64,000 nucleotides of DNA from Pyrenula massariospora (taxonomy: Eukaryota > Ascomycota > Eurotiomycetes > Pyrenulales > Pyrenulaceae): positions 558,001 to 622,000 of the forward strand of contig JAGFMI010000018.1 in NCBI GenBank assembly GCA_021030905.1, in the 5' to 3' direction. This document shows, piece after piece, positions 23,201 to 35,202 of the stretch. Position 1 is the stretch's first letter. The number at the start of each line of letters is the position of its first letter. Under the pieces are notes generated by a model. It made no database searches. It saw only the letters and a program-made list of their open reading frames with translations, and was not told the DNA's origin. Made by a program: the position numbers and the translations under genes.

Positions 23201-23479
23201 TATTCGCTACGGACAAAGAGCAAGGCAAGGTCGTCCATGGATGTCACATTTCCACTGTATGTAAATTTGTCTCCCAAAATCTCAATTTTACTGACATGAT
23301 CACAGACCGCAATCAAACAAGGCGCTTCTGCTGCCGAGTGGTCTGGTGTCGTGTCTGGTGTTGTAGGAGGTAAGGCTGGAGGCAAAGCACCCATCTCAAT
23401 CGGAAATGGAACCAACACCGGCAAAGTTGATGATGCTGTTACTGCGGCGGCTGCCTACCTCGAAAAACTCAGTCTCTAA
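20232..23479 (+). CDS. ALA1: Alanyl-tRNA synthetase, cytosolic and mitochondrial
   Basis: Charges tRNA-Ala and edits mischarged Ser/Gly-tRNA. Inferred exons are 20232-20442, 20492-20637, 20685-20711, 20758-20793, 20848-23256 and 23306-23479, giving 1000 aa. The joins restore [41 protein letters not shown] and [15 protein letters not shown], all class II AlaRS core. Editing-site metal motifs are present: HTGTH (about 22354) and CGGTH (about 22711). The C-terminal domain ends [18 protein letters not shown]. The first 39 residues are Arg/Ser/Leu-rich and lack acidic residues except one Asp, typical of a mitochondrial presequence. A second in-frame ATG at 20349 would give the 961-aa cytosolic enzyme. 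One gene therefore probably supplies both compartments. Confidence 0.97.
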
Positions 23480-24046
23480 GCGCAGTGGATGCTTCTAGGC
23501 GTAGAGGCGGTGAGAAATTTAAAGTTTTGAAATGGGAGCATACCGCATTTTGCCAGGTCATGGAGGTTCGAAGAGATATCCGACTGTATTGTAAAACAAA
23601 GGCATGGGAGCTAAGCATTTTAATTCCATGCACTGTACACAAAAAGATAGCTGTGAAATCTTCCCAGGTGAGAGGCACGCGAAGGAAATATGTGGTGGTA
23701 TTCCAACCCCTCCGCCGTTCTATCTATTTTGTACTTGTACGCCTTGGTAGAAATTGCGAGAGCGGCTTGGAAGCCAGTGCTTGGTCCCAGCTTACAAAAT
23801 GAACTTTTTGAGACGCGAATAACTCTACTGGGGAAATTTAATTACGATCCATCTCTACCCATTTGTCATACTCAATACAGCCTTCTGTGATTGATTTACG
23901 AGGTGGTGGATACTTCTTGCCCCGGATCTACTCTTTTAACCGTACACTGCACTTCAGAGCAATTCTTGAGATCTGAAGAGTTCTAAACTGTCAACGTCTG
24001 ATTATATCTGTTTGACCTTTGCTTTGCCTTGCTGCAGGGTTCTTCG
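23480..24046. other. Intergenic stretch
   Basis: Same-strand gap between ALA1 and the cyclophilin gene. I see no coding exon or structured RNA. Confidence 0.5.
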
Positions 24047-24826
24047 ATGGCAGCACCAGGCCCCAACACTGAGAGTGATGAGCCAATATGCTTCTTCGAT
24101 GTTACTTTGGGAGGTATGTAAGATGATTTCTAAAGTTTTTTGAAAGCCCGATCTTCTATCGACATCGTCAGCTTACTTTCCCTTTCCTCTGCAGTCCTAT
24201 AGAAGGGCCACCGTAACCCGCCTATGAGCAAATAGAACGCCCTTAGCTAATAGAATTCTTTAGGTGAGCCACTCGGCCGAATAAAGATGCAGCTTTTCTC
24301 TAAAACGGTCCCTCGGACTGCTGAGAATTTCCGCCAATTTTGCACGGGGGAGCATAAAGGTCCTAATGGTCGTCCCCAAGGCTACAAAGGTAGCAAATTC
24401 CACCGTGTTGTATGATACAAAGCCCGGCCGTCCCAGCGCCGTCATGGCCTACTTTGATCCCGTTTCAACCTCATCCTGACATCTTTGTCTCAGATAAAAG
24501 ACTTCATGCTCCAAGGCGGCGATTTCATTTCGGGCAATGGCACTGGTAGCGCCACCATCTACGGCCCGTCGACCTTTGCAGACGAGAACTTTCTACACAA
24601 GCATGATAGCCCGGGGCTGCTGAGCATGGCGAACAGCGGACCGAACACCAATGGATGTCAGTTTTTCATCACTACCGTGGCCACTCCGTTTCTGAACAAC
24701 AAGCACGTGGTATTTGGGAAGGTGGTGGAGGGGATGGACGTCGTGAGGAAGATTGAGAATGTGAGGACAGGGAGAGATGACCGGCCGGTGCAGGAGGTGG
24801 TTGTGAGTCAGTGTGGGGAGATGTGA
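24047..24826 (+). CDS. PPIH: Cyclophilin H-type peptidyl-prolyl isomerase
   Basis: Cis-trans prolyl isomerase. Closest by eye to the U4/U6.U5 snRNP-associated cyclophilin H, so probably nuclear and splicing-linked. Inferred exons are 24047-24113, 24264-24409 and 24494-24826, giving 181 aa. Key blocks: [49 protein letters not shown] joined to [35 protein letters not shown], and the C-terminus VVSQCGEM as in cyclophilin H. The catalytic Arg (FHRV) and QGG are present. The cyclosporin-contacting Trp of the WLxxKHVVFG motif is Phe here ([10 protein letters not shown]), which may weaken drug binding. Confidence 0.93.
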
Positions 24827-26597
24827 TCGGGATAGGTGCAAGCAATGGTTGCGAGGTTTGATGATCACAAAACTGTATGGAAGCAGAGATTCCATGAATC
24901 TCCCAGCTCACTTGCAATTTGCGATTCTCGTACTCAAAGGCTCCTCGAGAAGCTTAAAACCCCTGCCGAAGGTTACGCGTCCGGATAAATGGTTGGGCGG
25001 GACCGTCATTTGGCAATACACAGATAATAGTCAAAATATATGACATTCTACGGTAGAAGCTTGGGAAGCTAAACCGGCCGGACAGAATAATGAGCCAGGT
25101 AGCAAAAAAAAAAGCCAAGGAATTCCACAGTCCATATGCCTCTCATCGAGATTCATGAGATGATGACCACGAGGAGCAGACAACAGTCGTGATACTTTGT
25201 CCCTCTTACTGTTCAACGGAAATCGTACCGTCGAGTCTCAATCTCAAACGCAGGCAATCAATGTGACGAGCACATCACCGGGAGCGGTAACATCAATGCT
25301 CACATGTACGACTAGGACTAGCGCTTTGCGGGTCCCCGCTGAAGTCACAGAACAATTGGAAGAACCTTTATTTCTTCCCATATGTGCGGTCATGGTAGAT
25401 GAAAGTGTAAAGCTTGATCGGGGTTATCTCTGCGATGTCTGACTTTCCTTGCTTGGATGGGGGGTCTGTGCTCGGTAGCGGTTCAGATGGCCGTGCGAGT
25501 TGGTACGACAAGTCTAGGTAATCCTCGAAAAGACCTGGGTTAATGTCTTTGGACGTCCAGACTTGGAGATGGACTTCGAATTGGTTTGTAAATGGTAAAA
25601 TGGTCGAGGTGGCAATACATTCCACGTCCATGGACACCAAAGCTTGGATACTGGATCGGGAGGAGGATCTCGGTACGGTTTCATGCAGGCGGCGCTAATT
25701 TGCCCAAGGCATGTGGCCTGGGACGAAAGCGGCTTAGCCAGGCCGCCCTCCTCAGACAATTCAAATAATCAATCATCAATGCCGGGCAGGATCCCTGAAC
25801 GAGGCTACTAGTAGTAGCAGTCATCGACTCCTCGAGGCCGCCGCGCCTTCCGCAGCATTATTATTGATTGTGTGCGGGCGGCCAGGATCCCCCCAGGAAA
25901 GCGCCATCGGCGAATCGCGCCTGCCGCCGCTCTGACACACGCACACCCACTCGCACCTCCTCAGTTAGACGGCCATTGCTATTGTGCCCTTATCCTGATC
26001 CAGTGACCACCGCTTCTCTGACGCCACGCCACCCTCCTTCACCCTCCGCCCAGATTGCCATTAGTACGTACCCTCTGCCCCAAGATCCCGGCCTCCTCGA
26101 CTCGCTCCTCTCTATCACACCACCAGACACCTGCGTCCTTCCACCACGCTACATATCGTTTGCCTTTCGTTTCTTATCTACGCACTCGCACTTTCTGGAG
26201 CTCTTAGTTGAGGCTCGGAGACAGGAGGTGAACCGGCGTGACAGGCCGTCCGGCATCCCCACCCGCCAACCGATCGACGCGCATTACCATTCATGACATG
26301 GACGACTCCCTCCGCCACCACCTGTGAATTCTCGCAATAACCATCGAATCTTCGCTGCCAACCACACTTTGCATTGACAAAAACATTATATGTTCTTTCC
26401 GAACGGTTTCTCAGCCCAATCTTCTCATCCTTCCGAATTGGAGTCAGGCCGCTGTGGTCCGGCTATTGACCTAAAGTGACCTACCGGCGGCTGAACAAAA
26501 ATCCAAAAAAACCTTGAAAAGAGTTCCTCTATATTCAAACGGTACATATTCAAAACCTTTGTAGCCATACGTTACCGACCGTGGGTGGGCGTCCACC
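24827..26597. other. Long intergenic stretch
   Basis: About 1.8 kb upstream of the RING-finger gene. It includes a GC-rich, pyrimidine-rich part (25850-26350) that may be promoter or long 5' leader. Open frames of 60-140 codons exist on both strands (for example 25868-26296 plus and 25368-25640 minus), but I recognise no domain in them and call no gene. Confidence 0.5.
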
Positions 26598-28100
26598 ATG
26601 TCCTCGTCCACATCTACCGCCCCTCCGGCAGCCACAACAACAACCAGTGGCGGCAGTGGTAGCGGTGGTGCCAGCGGCCCTACGAGTTCGCCATTACTCT
26701 TTTTTGTGGCGCTAGGCTTTGGTGTAGTTTTTACGAACTTATGGTATGTCTGATTCTGCTGAATCCGAAGCGCTCATTGACGAAAACGCAGGATTATTGT
26801 CGGTGTCAAGTACTGCTTCCGCTATAACCAGCGAAATCGACAAATCCGGAACGATGAAAATGGAGAGCCTATCGACCTTGCAGCGATGCCTCGGGCCCAC
26901 CGTCGGCGAAGGGAGAAAAAGCTCATGACAATGGAAGAAGTTAACGAACGGTTCCCTCTCACCAAATACAAAGCCTGGCGTGCGGCCCGGGCTGCAGAAG
27001 GCCTTCCAACTGCTGGTGGTGTTGCAGCGACTACCAGCCGACCTCCGAGCGTGAGAGCTCCAAGTATAAAAGACGAACCAACCGCAAGGGAAGACGAAGT
27101 GATCGAGCCAAGCTCTAGAAACGACAAGGAACAAATTAAATCATCCAACCCGGATTCGGCGGAAGCCAACGCAAGCTCAGAGAAACAATTAGAAGTACCT
27201 CCCGGATCGAAGTCAGCTACTGATGCTGCCGCTCGACCGAGCACGGCTCAGACGCAGAACCCGCCAGGCGTTCCAGTAGCGAAAGTGATATCGACGGACC
27301 CGGACTTGGATGAGGACGATGACCATGATGACCAGATTCAGACCGCGCTGCCTGCTGAAATGCTGGCAGACCCCGGAGACTCGTGTGCCATTTGTATCGA
27401 TAATATTGAAGATGACGATGATATCCGAGGTCTGACGTGTGGCCATGCTTTCCACGCACACTGCGTAGATCCCTGGCTCACTAGCCGAAGAGCTAGCTGT
27501 CCACTTTGCAAAGCGGACTATTACATTCCTAAACCACGTCCCGAAGGCGCTGACGCTACTGCCGATGCAGAGCGCACAGGCCGTCGTACACGAGGCGCAA
27601 ATATGCCTGCTTCTCCTCCTTACGCGTTGATGGGCAATCGTCATGGTCGGCCTCGGATGATCCTGCCAGGCCGATTCATGACCATTGTCTATTCTCCAAC
27701 AGACCGATATGGCTTCCCACAGGTCCAGCGAGAGCCTCGGCCACCGAGGCAGAATCGGCAGCGGAACGGATTCTTCAATTTAGGGGCGAGCAGACAGCAA
27801 GCTCCTCAGAGCCCGACCGCAGGAAACGGGAACAGTGTTAGAAACGGAAGTAGTAATGGTGGCGGAAATGAAAATGCAAATATGAGTGGGGGCATCGGAA
27901 ACCGGTTACGAAACTTCAGGGTAACACCGCCAAATCTACCATCAATACCGAGTGGAGGCTTTATGAACCGCTTCCGCAGAGGCAATGAAACCAATGCCAA
28001 CTCGAGTAATGGTCAAGCGGCCACGGCTGGAGAAAGTCCGACTCCTGACCCGACCCCAAGCCAGCTTGAAGCCGGCCGCGGAACGACTTCCCATACCTGA
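26598..28100 (+). CDS. Membrane-anchored RING-H2 finger protein (probable E3 ubiquitin ligase)
   Basis: Predicted E3 ligase that recruits E2~ubiquitin to a membrane. Exons are 26598-26743 and 26792-28100, giving 484 aa; the intron splits a Trp codon. After a Ser/Thr/Gly-rich N-terminus comes one membrane span (about residues 33-52, LLFFVALGFGVVFTNLWIIV). A basic stretch (RAHRRRREKKLM) and an acidic linker follow. The RING-H2 occupies about residues 247-288 with C3H2C3 order: CAIC, then CGHAFHAHCVDPW and CPLC. The remaining about 190 residues are Gly/Asn/Pro/Arg-rich and probably disordered. The architecture (short lumenal part, one TM, cytosolic RING) resembles PA-TM-RING-like fungal ligases without the PA domain; the substrate is unknown. 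Confidence 0.9.
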
Positions 28101-28758
28101 TATAGTGCTCTTGTTGAAGATGTTTCCGAGTGCTTTTGGCGAGGCGTTCTGGTTCCTGGGCAGGCTTCTTTCATGACTGGGCACTTTGATGGGTTTCCGC
28201 AATATTCATGGTGTGTGCAGGTGGGCAACTCATTAACAGCATCATGTCTTTCCTCTCCCTTCGTTGGTCTCGCGGAGTCTGTACATATAGTTGGTACGCT
28301 TTGAGGTACAATTGGGGGTTGAAGTGGTGAAGGGAACACAACACGACGATGGACGCAGCAGGCTGGCGGCGGTGTACAGCGGCATGGCTTTGGTGGTATC
28401 TATAGTAGGCGGTCTTGGAATTTGACCGCTTTTCATCCGAACTTGGGAGACAACTCCATATAATCGGAGAATGTATGATACTTGCATACCGTACTTTAGA
28501 CTATCAGTTACTCCTTGCTAAGTGTTCAGGGGTATCAGCTATTGCCGTCGCCAATGTGTGTAAGGTGAAAGGCCGTAGTGGTTTGTACAAATTTATTGAT
28601 ACACAACATGCAAAGGCAAAGACAGCTCTTATACATAACATTGGTACGCCTTCGCCCAGACATACAGCAACGTATCATCAAGACCCAAGCGTTCTGTCTC
28701 CCTTTACAGGCCACTTGAATTGATCCACCAGCACCCCTCCAAAAACCCACATCTCATC
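28101..28758. other. Convergent intergenic stretch
   Basis: 3' ends of the RING gene (plus) and the Vps3844-like gene (minus) face each other. I see nothing further. Confidence 0.5.
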
Positions 28759-30056
28759 TCACCTCTGCGCCTTCGGACCCGCCACCCCAGCACCAAGCAC
28801 GCTCGGCAATTCCTCACCCCCCATCGCAAACAGCAACCCCACCCCCCACGACAGCGCGGCCGCCAGCGCGACCCCAAACCCGGCAAAGATCCAGAACTCG
28901 AAGCTGACGTCCTTCTTCTGGCAGGCATTCCCACCCCAGGCTACAGTCTTGACGGTATCGTCGTCGTTGACGCGCACGACGGTGCGGCGGCAGCCGCAGG
29001 CGTAGCAGTCGGTGGGGCTGCCGGTCGAGGCGTCCTTGTCGACGTACTTGAGGAGGCAGGTGCCGTGGCCGGAGCAGTTGGCGGTGCTGGTCATGCAGGA
29101 GGTGTTTGTGGAGTAGCAGAGGGGGAGGGGTTTGGCGAGGGGCAGGGTGGAGTTTTGGGTGGCGCGGGAGGTGTAGGGTAAAGGGGTTTGGCGGCGGGGT
29201 TGGAGGTTGGGAGAGGAGTATTTGAGAGGGATGTTGGAGGTGGAAGTTGGGAAGAAGATGAGGGTGGATTCGAGGGCGCCGGTGGAGGCAAGGGAAGTGA
29301 GTTGGGCGTGGAGGTCGGAAAAGAGTGAGCGCGCGGTTGAGGGATCGAGCGAGGAGAAAGGATCTGATGGGGAAAGGTAGATGTTGAGTCGGGCTTTGCT
29401 AGATTTTGCTATGTTGAGAATTTCGGTGATCGACCTTGGCGTGGACTTTATTATGCCATGGCTGTCTGGCTGGGCCAACAGTCAGTCTTGGCTTATGAAG
29501 GTTTTAGACATTATCTAATCTTACCTCATGTTCTATGGATAGTGTACCAGTAGGGGCGCTTTCCCAAGAAGGCGCAGAGAAGGATAGATCAACGCTGGAC
29601 AGAGATTCTCTAAAGGGTCCGGGATAATATTTTGAGAGGGCTAGTTGGTGGTTTGGGACGTGGATGTCCGGAGTGGCTTCAGAGAGGTCTACAGCGGATC
29701 AGCTGCCAAGAATAGATTTATGGAGCGAGATTCATACCCTTTATTAAATCCCAATCGCCTCGAATCTCCACAAGAAACCGGGGGATACGTTCAACCATCC
29801 CGAACACTTGGCTCACGTATCCAGAGAATGCGTTGAGGTGGTCAAGCAAGCTGCCATCGACTTCTCCAAGGGATATATGGCTTGAAGACCCGAGCCGTCT
29901 TGACAGGATTAGATCGGCATCTTTGGATGGAATTAATCTGTTTTTCGGTGTCGATACTCGCGGGAAGGTGTCGAATGTGTAGATGAGCGCATCTTCGGCG
30001 GAGGCGATGCTCGCAACGGTGAAGCCAAAGGCCAACACTTGTAAGAGAATTTTCAT
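28759..30056 (-). CDS. Vps3844-like (DUF3844) vacuolar/secretory membrane protein
   Basis: Type I membrane protein of the fungal DUF3844 family, annotated as vacuolar-sorting related. Inferred minus-strand exons are 30056-29738, 29688-29525 and 29469-28759, giving 397 aa. Residues 1-20 (MKILLQVLAFGFTVASIASA) form a signal peptide. The lumenal region ends with a Cys-rich EGF-like module: LCYSTNTSCMTSTANCSGHG, then CLLKY and CYACGCRRTVV. The membrane span is WIFAGFGVALAAALSWGVGL, followed by a short tail. The joins give LIKDLSEATPD and TLSIEHEPDSHGIIKST. The far 3' half is very GC-rich, which creates long antisense open frames. Confidence 0.88.
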
Positions 30057-30511
30057 GTCGAGTGAACGTCAATAGCCAGCCTTGCGAACGAGGAGGGTAC
30101 GGTGAAGCTCAAGCTGTCCGTGGGAGAAGAGTTCACAGCTTTGGGACAAGTGGAAACGGATGCAGATCGTCATCCAGCAACCAGTACGCACGGGCCAAAT
30201 TGGCCTCGGCGGTCTTGGCTTGATTGCCGTATCATTTCGCAGGTCCACAGCCGCCCTTCAATTACCTATATGTCTCTTAACATTTGTCGACGTTCTGTAG
30301 TAGCCAATACCTTCGGGCTTAATAACCATCCTTCAATACTGTTATGAAAATTTAATCCCAGAACTTCCAAGGCGGTAGCATCCCACGACTTATCCGATTT
30401 CCACCTCAACACCCTTTCACCTGCGTGAAGCAACCCACTTCTGGAACTACATCCACTACCTCATGACCATTGTTCCATGTCTCACGGCCATGCAATCGTC
30501 TACACCCAACA
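30057..30511. promoter_or_regulatory. Divergent promoter, Vps3844-like / unnamed mitochondrial protein
   Basis: 455 bp between start codons. Both promoters must lie here. I recognise no named motif. Confidence 0.5.
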
Positions 30512-31843
30512 ATGTCCCCTCTAAAACGCCATTCTTTGGCAAGAAGTCTTAACTGTGGCGCCCGGTATTGGTCCAGCGTACCCAACGGACACAGGGTGCG
30601 CCCTGTTGTAGTATCAAAGCGATCCAGGTAGGTTCTAATGCCCTGTCTTCGTCTTCATGCTGTCTATTGAGCAGCGTGAGTATTTGAATGCCTCGAGATA
30701 TTGGAGACTCATTCAGTGTACAGCGCGGACGGTGCGCCCTTATGGTCTGTTGAGGCTCTTTTGTTCGGCGGCTCTATTGTTGCTTGCATCTGGGGATTCT
30801 ACTCCGCCTTCGGGCCAGCCTCAAGCAAACCTGTCTACAGCGAAGCTTGGCATCGACAACGTCAAATACAGAAACATGATAATGGAGGCACTTTTCATGA
30901 TACGAATGAGCGCGAAGAGCCTCTATTTATCCCAGTCTGGTGGCCTCGCAAGCAGAAGGCTAAGCCATATAATGCCGAAAGCGCAGAATTGAGGACCTTT
31001 GAGGAACTGAACCAAGATAAGAGCCGCCAGGGCAAGATCGTAGACAGACTTGCACATTTGGCAATGGACAATGTTCTGAACAATCGGCACAAAGAAATCA
31101 GTGAAGGACTCGGATATGGCTCGGTTCGTGCGGCAGTCAGGGGTTGGTTCGAATATCCAACACATCCTCCACAACAGTATCAGCAACGAGGCTTTATAGT
31201 GACGGAATCTAGTATCAGTTGGACCCAAAAGACCATAACCCAAGAGGATTATTCCCGAATGGAGCGGTTTGTTGTACCGCAGGGAATGGCAAACGCCGTC
31301 CTTGCAGCGCACTCGTCGTACTTAAAAGACCAATACAGCAGGGCAAAGCGCGCCCTAGGCTTCAAAACGGAGAAGCACACGCCACAGCAAGCTCTACAGA
31401 ATGTTCGCGTGACAACAGAAGGGGGGCAGAGACCTGGGGACCCTATCGTGCTCCAAGCGGTTGTGGCCTTCTTCCAAACATTGGCTCGATCCAGAAAGTC
31501 GCCAGCAATCCGAGGCACGTGTGTTGTAAAGGTTTTCGTAGAAATGGTTGGGCCTCAGGGACGTTGCGCGATGATGATTGATGCCGATTATTTGCCATCA
31601 AAAGACGTTTTCGTAAAAGCGAGGTTCGGTGTTATCGCGCTGCACCCTCTAAATCCACCGTCAAGAGCACCGGTAAACAGTACAGAGGGAGGTGGAAAGC
31701 CATTGGGACCAGATGGGAAGCCCGTCAGGTTGGAGGGGTCAACGGCAAAATCGGAGAGGAAGCCTTCTGAGCCAGATGGAAAGCCTTTGAAGCGAGATGG
31801 TCAACCAGCGAAGACAGAAGGCAAGCACTCGAAGCCGGATTGA
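30512..31843 (+). CDS. Unnamed membrane protein with a mitochondrial-type presequence
   Basis: Inferred exons are 30512-30627 and 30724-31843, giving 411 aa. The frame of exon 2 has no ATG upstream in the exon. Joining at GTAGGT..ACAG restores a Ser codon and adds a basic N-terminus rich in Arg/Ser without acids (MSPLKRHSLARSLNCGARYW onward), as in mitochondrial presequences. A hydrophobic span follows (EALLFGGSIVACIWGFYSAF). The matrix or intermembrane part has a conserved-looking core (EEPLFIPVWWP, FEELNQDKSRQGKIVDRLA). The C-terminal 60 residues carry degenerate repeats of the form DGKPxxxEG/KxE (GPDGKPVRLEG, EPDGKPLKRDG, QPAKTEGKHSKPD). I cannot name the family. Confidence 0.72.
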
Positions 31844-32636
31844 GATTTTCTTTTCTTCACTTTAATGAGCATGGACACGGGCATCAAGCAAGCGATAGAA
31901 TTGGAAGGCAACATCATGGGTGGGCGAATCTCAGGCTGTGTCGGCCTTACATGGATTTCGGACATATCTGGTTCATCCCTTTTCGGCTCTGTTCTCTTTT
32001 TCTGGTCTTGTTGACGCTCCTTGGGAATTAGTCGTCAGTCTCCAGCTCTAAGCTGTTGAGCAGAATGATAAGGTGCGGTAGAAATCATATCATATCACAT
32101 CCTACCAAATTGTTTTTAGAAGGTAGCAGTCCACATCACAGTCACGGCTTTGAGAAGAGTTAAGTGGAGGAATGCCTTTCACCGACACCAAATTGCGGCC
32201 AAATAAAGGACCGTTCAAAAGGAATTTTCATCGCACTTACAGCCCCAACATGTTCTGCTGTGGTAGCCATCGGGTGATGTCACCCGCGTATTAGGCGATG
32301 AATCTTGGGTAGTGCTAGTAGAGAATACATAGAAAGAATATCAAATGAGTAGTCAATGCCATACTTGACAGATTACACCCCACGAATGATGTTATACATT
32401 GCAAGGCTGGAATGAGCTGGATTCGTTCACCCTCTTCCAGACCACCACCCTTATAAGTGAGAGGGAATCGCAAATAAACTATATACTGACCTATCTGTAT
32501 CGGTCCCATGAATGCGCTAGACCCCTACAAAGTCTCAAAAACAGGATCTGGTAACTCATTTGAAAATCCACACAAAGACAGCCCGAAGCAACAGACAATG
32601 CCACTCTGCGAAGGACCGGGTATACGACGACCAGCT
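31844..32636. other. Convergent intergenic stretch
   Basis: About 790 bp between the unnamed mitochondrial protein gene (plus) and DNM1 (minus). I see no gene or RNA. Confidence 0.5.
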
Positions 32637-35202
32637 CTATAAAACCTCTCCCACGATCTTTGCTGCTTCTTTGTACGTATTGAGAAGTTTCTCACATTTC
32701 TCTCTCTCCTTCACGATCCCATCGTCTTCGTAGAGCAGCTCTCCAAAGAGCTGTTCCTTGTAAAGCTCACTGACAAGTCGATTTTGGACCTCGTCTCTCG
32801 AATGATTCACGAGGAGATGCATGACTGCCTTGGGAACCTGGTCTGCGATGGATTCACGGACTATGTTGAAATAAGAAGATATCAGACGGCGGATGAGTTC
32901 GATCTCTAGGGCTTCTCGCTCGGTGAGCGCTGGTGCGGCGGCTTGCTCGGGCTGTGAAGGTAGGTTAGTGATTGTGGTAGATGAGATCGTCGTGTTGGAA
33001 ACTTACGAAAAGAGTGGTATCGCCGTATTCCCCAGACGGAAGAAACTCTTCTTGCGAACCGGAAAACTGCGGATAGACTGGTGACCTTTCACTTATTGAA
33101 CTTTTATCAAGCCGTCTCATGCTCTGCGAGAAGCTGGGTTCCACGTTGTGACTTACATGGCGGTTGGTTGTGGAGGTGGGTTGTGGGAGAGGACCTGCGC
33201 TTGGATTTCGTTCTTGATTTTGTCCAAAGAAGTATGTCAGGAAAGAATCTTTGGCACCACCTAGCGCTTGGCCATATGGGTTCGGTGACTGGGCACGGCC
33301 CCCATTGACGGCTGCTGCTAGACTTTGATGGCCATGATCTCTGTCTCGGCCAACGGCTGGCGACATGGATCGACTCATCTTTGCGTTCTGACCCCGAACA
33401 GCCATGGCGTGTGATTTCTCCTCTGCCTGCTCTTCGTCATCTTCCGGCGTAGCTGTTCCATTAACGCCACCAAGTTCCTTCATCCGCCTTCGCTCTCGTT
33501 TTCGTCTCTCCTCGACAAGAGCTGCAGCCTTTTCCTTCTCGTTCTTGCTCTGTATGACGGAAGACATCGCAGCGGCAGCTCCCAGGAAATTTGGATGATT
33601 CGTGTTGATATAGGCTCGTTGGATAGCGATGAGCGACTCCACATAGGTAGAGCAAGGACCAAGTCTCTCCCGCAATAGATCGGAAACGACTTCTATTAGT
33701 TTAGCTTGGAGGCGTGGAAATCGCAGTAACTCGTTCGATCCGCAGGTGTGACAAATCTTGATCAATTCTTCGTAGACGAGCTCCACGCATCTTTGACTTG
33801 GTGTTTCTAAGAGCTTTATTTGAGGCTTAACAAGAAGATCGAAAGCAAGCTCTGGTACGAAGAGACTAGGCCGCGGACCAGTGGAATTTCTGATAGCTGT
33901 CCGTATGTCGAGTACTGAAAGATTTTGGGTCGGGTCTATGGTCTCTAACGAATTCCCAAAAACAGAGTTGAAAATATAGTAAATCCTCGCACCGCCCCCA
34001 AGCTCTTTAGTAGATATTTCGGAAGATGTACCATCGATCGATGATATAAACGACGTCGCGAAGCGTGTCATCAATTGCAGGATGAGGGATCCGCGATGTT
34101 CTTTCCCACTGAACTGCTTGCTTCCATAGCTGGCAAGCTCTTGCTGTGTCTGACCCATCAGGGTGTTCAACCGGGCTTTGATGTCTGGTAGTCTCTCTCG
34201 AATGTGCCCCATGAGCGTTGTATTTAGGCTCTTAGCAAGAAATTGCGTGCCACATCTGTTTGCCATATTCCTGTACGCCGGATGGTGTCTGAAGAAATCT
34301 GATTCTGCCTTGAGGGCTTGGGCAAGAGACTTGTTACCTTGAATATCCTGCTGCGAACGGTTTACAACACCGATAAATCCGAGCTTTAGAGGGTAGACAC
34401 GACCGGAGAGGATGTCCAGAGCATTGGTCCCATGATCCATGAGGTCGAGCTTTGTAAGAACTCCAATAGTCCTTTTCCCCATTGGATCCACATGGCGGGC
34501 AAGTTTAAGAGCTTCGGAGTTGACAATGTCTACATTCGCCGGTGAAACAGCTAGGATGATGCTGTTAGGCTTCGCAATGTATTCGGAGATGAGCGTCCTT
34601 GTCTGTTTCTCGATATCGGATGGCTGATCCCCGATCGGGACTTTTGTTAAGCCTGGGAGATCGACCAGAGTCAAATTGAGAACGTGGGGAGAGAATATCT
34701 TCAAATTAATAGGCTGGCGGTTGATCCCTTTGTTGTTCCCAGCTATTCGCGCCGTCTCATTCTCTATCTCTTGCTTGACTTGGCTGAAGTCTTCAAATTT
34801 CCTCCCCGGAATGTGATGGAATTCGGCCCACTCCCCTTGACCTGCAACACTCTCAGCTGTATGTGGAACGTGGACTTCGTCGCCCTCCGGGCGGTCATCT
34901 CGCTCGCTGGGGATGTTGATTAATTGTAGTATGAGGGGTCTCCGAGTCACGATCCCGCTCCCTCGAGGCAAAAAGTCCCTGCCCACGATATTTTCAAGGA
35001 CAGAAGATTTTCCGGAAGACTGTGAGCCAACGACTACCTTTACACAGGGTTAGCGCCGAGTCTGCAAGGAGCTTCTTTCACCGCGAATGGGGATGGAGCA
35101 TACAATCTGAGGAAGGTCAAGTGAATCGTTGCCAATCGTATTAAAAACCAGATCTTGAAGCTTATTCACCGTCCCAAGTAAGTCCTCTCCCAAACTGGCC
35201 AT
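32637..35202 (-). CDS. DNM1: Dynamin-related GTPase Dnm1 (mitochondrial/peroxisomal fission)
   Basis: Large GTPase that assembles into helices around mitochondria and peroxisomes and constricts them. Inferred minus-strand exons are 35202-35104, 35037-33157, 33066-33007 and 32951-32637, giving 784 aa. The P-loop GSQSSGKS (residues 37-44) is rebuilt by the first join. Switch II reads LVDLPGLTKVP and the G4 motif TKLD. The middle domain contains NSTGPRPSLFVPELAFDLL and RCVELVYEELIKICH, which match Dnm1 rather than Vps1. The GED is LTEREALEIELIRRL..QVPKAVMHLLVN. The long Ser/Asn-rich B-insert lies between. The third intron (33067-33156) is 90 nt, in frame and stop-free, so a 814-aa retained form is possible. 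Confidence 0.94.

Noticed and set aside
25368-25640. 90-codon minus-strand frame
   Set aside because: No recognisable family, and no convincing splice partners on either side.
25868-26296. 142-codon plus-strand frame upstream of the RING gene
   Set aside because: Pro/Ser/Arg/Thr-rich translation of a pyrimidine-rich leader-like tract; no domain.
28720-29181. 153-codon plus-strand frame rich in Gly, Ala and Val
   Set aside because: Antisense to the Cys-rich and membrane part of the Vps3844-like gene; low-complexity shadow.
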